DNA of 64,000 nucleotides from Pseudomonas fluorescens (lineage in GTDB: Bacteria > Pseudomonadota > Gammaproteobacteria > Pseudomonadales > Pseudomonadaceae), in contig NZ_CABVHY010000006.1 of assembly GCF_902497875.1 (NCBI RefSeq), positions 62,001 through 126,000 of the forward strand, in the 5' to 3' direction. The translations under genes and the position numbers were made by a program. Of the stretch, positions 1-6,544 are shown piece after piece; position 1 is the stretch's first letter, and every line of letters begins with the position of its first letter. The notes below the pieces were generated by a model that was not told the DNA's origin, searched no databases, and saw only the letters and a list, made by a program, of their open reading frames with translations.

Positions 1-180
1 CGCGGTGTTTCAGGTAAGCCGCATCTACCGGTTTTACGACTGCTGCGCAGCCGAACGGGGCGATGCGGCGTTCCGACAAGCCCCCTCGCCACAAGTTGTG
101 CGGTGTCTATCCGCCTGGTCGTGAACCCCTGACGTTCTGTCTCGTACAAGGTAAACTTCGCCTCCTGCGCAGGAGCAACC
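1..180. other. Intergenic leader of rlmJ with half a REP-like element
   Basis: No gene is visible here. About 30-95 holds one arm of the GC-rich intergenic repeat seen elsewhere in the window (GCTGCGCAGCCGAACGGGG followed by CAAGCCCCCTCGCCACA); the partner arm would lie before the window. A clear Shine-Dalgarno AGGAG at 171-175 precedes the rlmJ ATG at 181. Confidence 0.6.
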
Positions 181-1017
181 ATGAACTATCGCCACGCCTT
201 CCACGCCGGCAACCACGCCGACGTGTTCAAACACCTGACCTTGACCCGCCTCATCGCCTTGATGTCGCGCAAGGAGCAGCCGTTTGCCTATCTCGATACT
301 CACGCCGGCATTGGTCTGTATGACCTCAAGGGTGATGAGGCATCGCGCACCGGTGAGTATCTGGAGGGCATCGCCCGGTTGTGGGGTGAGCCGGATCTGC
401 CGGTGCTGACAGCGGATTACATGCAGGTGTTGCATGAGATGAACCCGGATGGCGAGTTGCGCTATTACCCGGGTTCGCCGGAGCTGGCGCGGCGTTTGAC
501 CCGTTCCCAGGATCGGGTGTTGCTCAACGAGAAGCACCCGGAAGACGGGCGGCTGCTCAAGGACAATATGAAGGGTGATCGCCGGGTTGCGGTGCACCTG
601 GGTGAAGGCTGGCACGTGCCGCGGGCCTTGCTGCCCGTAGCGGAAAAGCGCGCGTTGATGTTGATCGATCCGCCATTCGAGAAACTCGATGAGATGCAGC
701 GCTGTGCGGCATCGTTGAAAGAGGCGATCGGCCGGATGCGGCAGACGGTGGCGGCGATCTGGTACCCGGTGAAGGATCAGCGGATGTTGCGCCGGTTCTA
801 CCAGGACCTGGCCGGCACGGGTGCGCCGAAGCTGCTGCGGGTGGAATTGCTGGTGCATCCGCTGGATACGCCCAATAGCCTGAACGGTTCAGGGCTGGCG
901 ATCGCCAATCCGCCGTGGGGGCTTGAGGAGGAGTTGCGTGAGTTGCTGCCGTGGTTGTCCAAGAAGCTTGGGCAGACCCAGGGTGGGTGGCAGATGGATT
1001 GGTTGATCTCTGAATAA
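181..1017 (+). CDS. rlmJ: 23S rRNA (adenine-2030-N6)-methyltransferase RlmJ
   Basis: RlmJ methylates N6 of A2030 in 23S rRNA using S-adenosylmethionine. The 278-aa protein begins with the family-typical MNYRHAFHAGNHADVFKH and carries the N6-adenine methyltransferase catalytic motif D163-P-P-F166 inside LMLIDPPF. Length matches the family (about 280 aa). The ATG at 181 has an AGGAG six bases upstream. It looks monocistronic: a REP pair follows and msrA is on the opposite strand. Older annotations of this family as a competence protein (ComJ/YhiR) refer to the same protein. Confidence 0.93.
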   Translation: MNYRHAFHAGNHADVFKHLTLTRLIALMSRKEQPFAYLDTHAGIGLYDLKGDEASRTGEYLEGIARLWGEPDLPVLTADYMQVLHEMNPDGELRYYPGSPELARRLTRSQDRVLLNEKHPEDGRLLKDNMKGDRRVAVHLGEGWHVPRALLPVAEKRALMLIDPPFEKLDEMQRCAASLKEAIGRMRQTVAAIWYPVKDQRMLRRFYQDLAGTGAPKLLRVELLVHPLDTPNSLNGSGLAIANPPWGLEEELRELLPWLSKKLGQTQGGWQMDWLISE

Positions 1018-1030
1018 ACAACAAGATCAA

Positions 1031-1148
1031 AAGATCGCAGCCTCGCTGCGCTCGGCAGCTCCTACGAGGATCGGGTACAACCAGGGACAAACGGTTTACT
1101 TCGATCCCGTAGGAGCTGCCGCAGGTTCGGGCCGCGTTCGGACGATTT
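1031..1148. repeat. REP pair (REPIN-like inverted repeat), rlmJ/msrA
   Basis: Two inverted copies of the intergenic motif. The left arm reads AAGATCGCAGCC..GGCAGCTCCTAC (1031-1065) and the right arm GTAGGAGCTGCCGCAGG (from 1109), with about 45 bp between. It lies between convergent genes, so it may also fold as a transcript-end hairpin. Same family as 36402-36503, 42353-42430 and 50613-50706. Confidence 0.8.
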
Positions 1149-1162
1149 TTTGCTTCACCCGA

Positions 1163-1810
1163 TCAAATCGGGCACGTCACGCCTGTGCCGCCAATCCCGC
1201 AATAACCCTCAGGGTTCTTCGCCAGGTACTGCTGGTGATACGCCTCGGCGTAGTAGAACGTCGGGGCTTCTTCGATTTCGGTGGTGATGGTGCCCAGGCC
1301 GGCTTTGGTCAGTTCAGCCTGGAACACTTTCTCGCTGGCCTTTGCCGCTTCCAGTTGGCTGGGGTTGGTGGCGTAGATCACCGAGCGATACTGAGTACCG
1401 ATGTCGTTGCCCTGGCGCATGCCCTGGGTCGGGTTGTGCAGTTCCCAGAACATTGCCAGCAGTTCCTGGTAGCTGACTTTTTCCGGCTCGTAGACCACGA
1501 GCACGACTTCGCTGTGACCGGTCAGGCCCGAGCAGACTTCCTCGTAGGTCGGGTTCGGGGTGAAACCGCCGGCGTAACCCACCGACGTGCTGAACACGCC
1601 TTCGCGTTGCCAGAAGCGACGTTCCGCGCCCCAGAAACAACCCAGGCCGAAGATCGCGAAGTCCACGCTCCCCGGGAATGGGCCGAGCAACGGGTTGCCG
1701 TTGACGAAGTGTTCGGCCGGCACGGTCATTGGGGTTTCGCGGCCAGGCGGAGCTTGTTCTTTGGTTGGAAGCACGTTTTTGTTCACCAGAATTTCCGAGC
1801 GCAAGACCAT
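1163..1810 (-). CDS. msrA: Peptide methionine sulfoxide reductase MsrA
   Basis: MsrA reduces methionine-S-sulfoxide in proteins and free methionine. The 215-aa protein has the catalytic cysteine C58 in GCFWGAE and the resolving cysteines C204 and C213 in the C-terminal [14 protein letters not shown], the arrangement of the enterobacterial/pseudomonad class with an N-terminal extension of about 50 residues. No MsrB domain is fused. It lies downstream of dipA on the same strand with a 74-bp gap. The same neighbour pair is known from PAO1 (PA5018-PA5017, from memory). Confidence 0.95.
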   Translation of the reverse strand: MVLRSEILVNKNVLPTKEQAPPGRETPMTVPAEHFVNGNPLLGPFPGSVDFAIFGLGCFWGAERRFWQREGVFSTSVGYAGGFTPNPTYEEVCSGLTGHSEVVLVVYEPEKVSYQELLAMFWELHNPTQGMRQGNDIGTQYRSVIYATNPSQLEAAKASEKVFQAELTKAGLGTITTEIEEAPTFYYAEAYHQQYLAKNPEGYCGIGGTGVTCPI

Positions 1811-1884
1811 GATCAGTCCTCTCAGTCAGATTGAGTTAACGGTAAAGAGTCAGACTGCCAGTGTGCCCGAGTGTTACAGCGCTG

Positions 1885-4665
1885 TCAGGCGTTTGGGCCA
1901 CGCGGGTAGCGTTTGAGCCTTTCGATCAGCTCCGAGCCCGGGATTGGCCGGTCGAACAGGTAACCCTGGCCGACATCGCAACGGTGGCGCCGCAAGAACG
2001 CAAGCTGCTCGGCGGTCTCGATGCCTTCGGCGACCACTTTGAGTTTGAGGTTGTGGGCCATGGCAATCACCGCGGAGGTGATCTCCATGTCGTCCTGGTT
2101 GTCCGGGATTTCATGGATGAAGCTGCGATCGATCTTAATGATGTCGATCGGGAATTTTTTCAAGTAACTAAGCGACGAGTAACCGGTGCCAAAGTCGTCC
2201 ATGGCCAGGGTCAGGCCCAGGCGCTTCAGCTGGTCGAGCTGCAAGTGAGTGTCTTCAGTGGCTTCCAGCAGCAGGCCCTCGGTCAGTTCCAACTCCAGCA
2301 AGGAGGAGGGCAGCTGTTCTTCCTTGAGAATGCCGGCGATGGATGCCACCAGGTCCGGGTCGGAAAACTGCTTGGGCGACAGATTGATCGCCACTTGCAG
2401 ATTGCCCAAACCCGAAGCGGTCAGCTGCTTGCTCATGCGACAAGCCTGACGGGCGACCCATTTGCCGATGGGAATGATCAGTCCGGTCTCTTCGGCGACA
2501 CCGATGAACTGGTCCGGGCGGATCATGCCTTTTTCCGGATGGTTCCAGCGCAACAAGGCTTCCATCCCCAGCAGGCGACCGCTGCGCAGGCAGAGCTTGG
2601 GCTGGTAGAACACGTCCAACTCGTTCTGGGTCAGGGCGCGGCGCAGGTTGTTCTCGACGAACAGCTTATAACTGGCCTCGGCGTTCAGCGCTTCGGTGAA
2701 CACCTGAACCTGGTGTTTGCCGTTGGCTTTGGCCTTGTGCAAAGCCAGCCCGGCGTTGCGCATCAGGGTTTGCGGTTCGCGGCCATGCAGCGGCGCGCAG
2801 GCCAGGCCCACGGAGCCAGTGACACTGATTAACTGGTTGTCGACGAACATCGGCTTGTCGAGGGTCATCAGCAATTGGTGGGCGACTTGCTGGCCGGCCT
2901 CAAGATCGGTGTTGTCGAGCAGCACGGCGAATTCGTTACTGGCGAAGCGCGCCAGGCTACCACTCGGGCTGAGACTGTTGCGCAAACGTCGGGCCAGGCT
3001 GATCAGCAGTTTGTCGCCGGTCTGGTGGCCGAGGCTGTCGTTGATCCGCTTGAAGTTGTCGATGTCCACCAGCAACAGGCTGATGGGAGTGTCGCTGTCC
3101 CGGGCGAAGCGTTCGTCGAGGTTGCGGATGAACGCCGGGCGGTTGCCCAGGTTGGTCAGGTTGTCAGTGTAGGCCAGGCGTTCGATGCGCTGCTGGGCAA
3201 GCTTGGCCTGGGTGATGTCTTCGTAGATGCCGATGTAGTGGGTCAGCTCGCGGTTGTCACCGTAGACCTTGGAAATCGACAGCTGACCCCAGTAGGGTTC
3301 GAGATTTTTCCGCCGGCTCTTGAACTCGCCCTGCCAGCTGTTGCTCTTGGCCAGGCTCGATGGCGCGTCGAACAGCAATTCGCTGAGGTTTTCCAGCGCC
3401 GGCAGTTCCGACAGCTTGTGGCCGTGGACTTCTTCGGTGGTGTACTGGGTGATCGCGGTAAAGCTCGGGTTGACGTACTCCACCACGCCGTCGCAATTGA
3501 CCAGCAGAAAGGCGTTGGCACTCTGCTCGACGGCGCGCTGGAACAGGTGCAAGGCGCTGGTGGCGGTGCGCCGGTTGTGGTTGTTGATGACCTGGGCGAA
3601 TTGATCGGCCAGTTCACCGGCGAAAGCGATCTCGTCCGACTGCCAGGCTCGGGTGATGCCAATCTGCTCCAGGCACAACACGCCGACCACCTGGCCATCG
3701 ATGCGGATACTGGCGTCGAGCATGGCGTTGACGTCGCGCGATCTCAGGCTTTCGGCCATTTCCCGGGTGCGCGGGTCGCGTATTGCATTGTCGGCGTCGA
3801 TTGCGCGGCTGGTGTGCAGGGCTTCCAGATAGCTGGGGTACCCGCTCGCATCGATGAGGTCCGGCATCCAGTGTTCCCGCGAGACACGGTAGTACGCGGA
3901 AATCGGCGTCAGTTGCTGGCCTTCGAGGTTCCAGATGCTGGCACAGTCGATCTCATAGATGTCGCAGGCGCTGCGAGTAATCAGTTCGGCAGCTTCTTGC
4001 AGGGAGTTATTGCTGCTGTAGCGCTGGCGGGCCAGGAGCAGGATCAAGTCTTGCTGGGCACGCACCCGTTCGAGGTGCTGGAGCTGATCCTGCTGCGCCC
4101 GTTGGTTGAGTTCCAGGGCAATCTGCAGTCGAGTGTTCTGGGTTTCGAGATCCAGCATCGGCAGTTGCGGGGCGTTGCTGAACAGGTCGTCCACCACCAG
4201 CAGGTAACCGCGCAGCAGATGCCGATTGTGTTGTTTGTAGGCTTCGCCCAGTTCGAGCAGGTTCAAGGGCCCTTGGGCGGTATGCAGGGTATAGCGGATC
4301 AGATAATGCGGGCTTTCGGTCAGTTGCTGCTGGATCGTGTCATGCAGTTGATAGCGGGCTTCAGGTTCCATCAGGCTGGCATAGGGTGAACCTACCAGGG
4401 CACAGAGATCGACGGCGGCCATGCCGAACTGCCGTTCGCAATTGGGATCAAGAAACAACAGCGCCCAGCTAACTTCATTCAGCCGTTCGAAACGCAGCAT
4501 GCCGAGCCGCGAGGGCACAGGCAACTGCGTCACTACCTCGGCCGCCATACGGCTGACGGCATCGGGTTGGCTTTTCATGGAGGAAACTCGCTTCGAAGAT
4601 GCTGATCGCGCCGGGCTCGCGCCCTCTTTACTGTTGCCTGCGGGCAAGGTTGCATCATGCGACAC
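1885..4665 (-). CDS. dipA: DipA-type c-di-GMP phosphodiesterase (PAS-GAF-PAS-GGDEF-EAL)
   Basis: The 926-aa cytoplasmic protein has an N-terminal PAS-like segment (about 55-165), a GAF-like region (about 190-360), a PAS domain (about 375-490), a GGDEF domain and a C-terminal EAL domain. The GGDEF signature is replaced by ASNEF (about residue 573), so cyclase activity is not expected. The EAL domain keeps MEALLRW (about 700) and DDFGTGYSSL, so it should hydrolyse c-di-GMP. P. aeruginosa DipA, needed for biofilm dispersion, has the same ASNEF variant and the same neighbours. The start shown is a GTG with no obvious Shine-Dalgarno. An ATG 29 codons in (4578) gives 897 aa, closer to the PAO1 length, and is a real alternative. 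Confidence 0.88.
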   Translation of the reverse strand: MSHDATLPAGNSKEGASPARSASSKRVSSMKSQPDAVSRMAAEVVTQLPVPSRLGMLRFERLNEVSWALLFLDPNCERQFGMAAVDLCALVGSPYASLMEPEARYQLHDTIQQQLTESPHYLIRYTLHTAQGPLNLLELGEAYKQHNRHLLRGYLLVVDDLFSNAPQLPMLDLETQNTRLQIALELNQRAQQDQLQHLERVRAQQDLILLLARQRYSSNNSLQEAAELITRSACDIYEIDCASIWNLEGQQLTPISAYYRVSREHWMPDLIDASGYPSYLEALHTSRAIDADNAIRDPRTREMAESLRSRDVNAMLDASIRIDGQVVGVLCLEQIGITRAWQSDEIAFAGELADQFAQVINNHNRRTATSALHLFQRAVEQSANAFLLVNCDGVVEYVNPSFTAITQYTTEEVHGHKLSELPALENLSELLFDAPSSLAKSNSWQGEFKSRRKNLEPYWGQLSISKVYGDNRELTHYIGIYEDITQAKLAQQRIERLAYTDNLTNLGNRPAFIRNLDERFARDSDTPISLLLVDIDNFKRINDSLGHQTGDKLLISLARRLRNSLSPSGSLARFASNEFAVLLDNTDLEAGQQVAHQLLMTLDKPMFVDNQLISVTGSVGLACAPLHGREPQTLMRNAGLALHKAKANGKHQVQVFTEALNAEASYKLFVENNLRRALTQNELDVFYQPKLCLRSGRLLGMEALLRWNHPEKGMIRPDQFIGVAEETGLIIPIGKWVARQACRMSKQLTASGLGNLQVAINLSPKQFSDPDLVASIAGILKEEQLPSSLLELELTEGLLLEATEDTHLQLDQLKRLGLTLAMDDFGTGYSSLSYLKKFPIDIIKIDRSFIHEIPDNQDDMEITSAVIAMAHNLKLKVVAEGIETAEQLAFLRRHRCDVGQGYLFDRPIPGSELIERLKRYPRGPNA

Positions 4666-4806
4666 AGACTGACAAGAGAGGATGAAGGCTAAGTGCTATA
4701 AACGTTTGTCGGCAGGGCGGGGGATTTCTACAGGCGCGGTCAGAAACGGATGTCCATGCCGGCGTCGACAGCGAACCGGCCAGCATGAACGACGTGGCTA
4801 TCGGTA

Positions 4807-6201
4807 TCAGCGAAGCACGATGTTCACCGACTGGAGGAGCTTTCCATTCTGACCGTGGAAGTCGACCGTGATCTGCTGTTGATCGAGGGTGATGCGCGCA
4901 AAGTTGTCCTGGCTGACTACTTTACTGGTCAATGCATAGCGGTAGCTGCCGCTGCCCTGCGGGGTGAGTGGTTGGTCGAGGATGAAATCGGCTGCCTTGG
5001 CGTAGGGTAAAAGCCTGGAATTGCACAGGGGCGACGATACGATGGTATGGACCAGGAAATCCTTGTCCTCTGAGTGAGTCAGTTGGCTGGTCATCGAGCC
5101 GTGTATATCACCTGAAATGAAGACAACGTTCCTGATTTTGTTTGAACGGATAGTTTCGAGGATCCGGTCGCGCTGAGTGGGGAAGGATTTCCAGGCATCG
5201 CCGCGGTCATTCTTGAGGTCGGGATAGAGCATGACACCGGTGACGATTAATTTGACGCGTGCCCGGCTATTGATAAGCCATTTATAAAGGGCTTGCTCCT
5301 GTTCTCTATCCAGTATTCGTCTGTCTTGAGCAGAGAGGTTCCTGCCCGTTCGGGTGTCCAGTACAAACCACTCTGAATCGCCGTCGGTAAATTGATACCA
5401 ATAGCGTTTTATTGTGCGATCTATTTGTCCGGAAGTTAGTAGTGTGTGGGCCGGGCTGTGGCTGCATTGATATATTTCATAGGCGTTCATGGCATTTCTG
5501 AACAGTGACTCGTCCAAGCGGTTTGCTTTGGCTGGCCAGTTGTCTTCAATTTCATGGTCGTCGAGAATCATGTAGGTAGGAACATGCGACATGAGTTTAC
5601 GGATATTGGGTTGAGAAAAAGCAGCGCGGTATTTGCTGAGAATGGCTTTGTAGTCACGATCAGGTAAGAAAAAATTCAGGTCGTCGACATAGACCTGATC
5701 TCCGGTCATTACCAGGCCGTGGACCGGAGTGGAGGGGTTTTGCGCTAGCGTGTCGATTGCTGCAAAGATGCGATCACCGAGTTCCGGAGCCGAAGGCAGC
5801 CCGAGCGTCATGCGTAAATAGCGGCATGAGCCGATGACGTAGCAGCGAGGAGTGGTTTTTTTGCTGGAGGCAGTCCTGAAGGAGTACGTCTCATTGGGCC
5901 ATTCCAGAGGCAGCTCTTTTACCGTTTCTATCGTATGCAGTGGGCTGGAGGTAGTGAACCAGCCGGCTTGATATTCGTACTCCGTGTCTTCGCTCAGGTT
6001 GTTTAAAGTGATGACCTCAGACATATCATTTGAAGATTTTAGTAACGCAAAGTTTCCGTGTGTCCATGGCCCCTGATTTTTTAGCCGGTAACGAATGCCG
6101 CCGAAAACCAAAAGATCGTTTTCATGTTTGCCACGCAAAAAAATGCGCACGTGATGTGTTGTGGTATAGCCAATAATTGGGCCGACCGTAGGTGTGAGCA
6201 T
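4807..6201 (-). CDS. PhoD-like metallophosphatase
   Basis: This 464-aa protein belongs to the PhoD-like alkaline phosphatase/phosphodiesterase family. Metal-binding motifs are VMTGDQVYVDD, MILDDHEIEDNW and VVFISGDIHGSM, in the family order. An N-terminal fibronectin-like beta region (about 1-110) precedes the catalytic domain. Unlike classical PhoD there is no Tat signal; the N-terminus is MLTPTVGPIIGYTTTHHVR, so it is probably cytoplasmic. The gene is visibly AT-richer than its neighbours, with codons such as TTT, ATA and AAA common. It separates dipA from aceF, which are adjacent in PAO1 (from memory), so it looks like an acquired insertion. The substrate is unknown. Confidence 0.8.
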   Translation of the reverse strand: MLTPTVGPIIGYTTTHHVRIFLRGKHENDLLVFGGIRYRLKNQGPWTHGNFALLKSSNDMSEVITLNNLSEDTEYEYQAGWFTTSSPLHTIETVKELPLEWPNETYSFRTASSKKTTPRCYVIGSCRYLRMTLGLPSAPELGDRIFAAIDTLAQNPSTPVHGLVMTGDQVYVDDLNFFLPDRDYKAILSKYRAAFSQPNIRKLMSHVPTYMILDDHEIEDNWPAKANRLDESLFRNAMNAYEIYQCSHSPAHTLLTSGQIDRTIKRYWYQFTDGDSEWFVLDTRTGRNLSAQDRRILDREQEQALYKWLINSRARVKLIVTGVMLYPDLKNDRGDAWKSFPTQRDRILETIRSNKIRNVVFISGDIHGSMTSQLTHSEDKDFLVHTIVSSPLCNSRLLPYAKAADFILDQPLTPQGSGSYRYALTSKVVSQDNFARITLDQQQITVDFHGQNGKLLQSVNIVLR

Positions 6202-6544
6202 TTTCGAATCCTTTCGAAATATGGGTGAATAGTTACCGCCCTGAAATAATTTATGGGGCTAACTAACGTTAGCTATAGGTGTGCAGAAATGACGCTCAAT
6301 AGGGCGTTAGAGTAGGTGGCTTGTTAAGTTTTATTAAGTAGTAACTTGCCCGCAGAGCAGCAGGCATAGCGCATGATCTATGTGAGATTTTTTACTTGAT
6401 GTGCGGGCCTGCGGGTTAGAGCCACCAGGGAGGTTTGTTTCAGGCAAAAAAAGCCCCGCCAAATTGGCGGGGTTGAGGTACGAGCGTGGCGCTCGGAAAA
6501 CGTGGAACTCGGCCGGCCCTCCGCTGAAGGAGGGCCGGTCGGTC
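6202..6544. other. AT-rich gap upstream of the PhoD-like gene; transcript end of aceEF
   Basis: This 343-bp stretch has no credible gene. The part near 6202-6400 is AT-rich and should hold the promoter of the minus-strand phosphatase. It includes a perfect 10-bp palindrome CTAACGTTAG at 6263-6272, a possible operator. The right part holds two hairpins downstream of aceF: the terminator at 6445-6472 and a strong GC hairpin at 6513-6538 (arms CCGGCCCTCC and GGAGGGCCGG). Confidence 0.5.
6445..6472 (-). terminator. Rho-independent terminator of aceE-aceF
   Basis: Read on the minus strand, a CCCCGCC/GGCGGGG stem with a five-base loop (6454-6472) is followed by a run of seven T (the A run at 6446-6452). 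It lies about 70 bp past the aceF stop, as expected for the operon's terminator. Confidence 0.88.

Noticed and set aside
2875..4389. A 504-codon plus-strand frame opposite dipA
   Set aside because: dipA domains (PAS, GGDEF, EAL) are unambiguous on the minus strand; the antisense frame has no motif.
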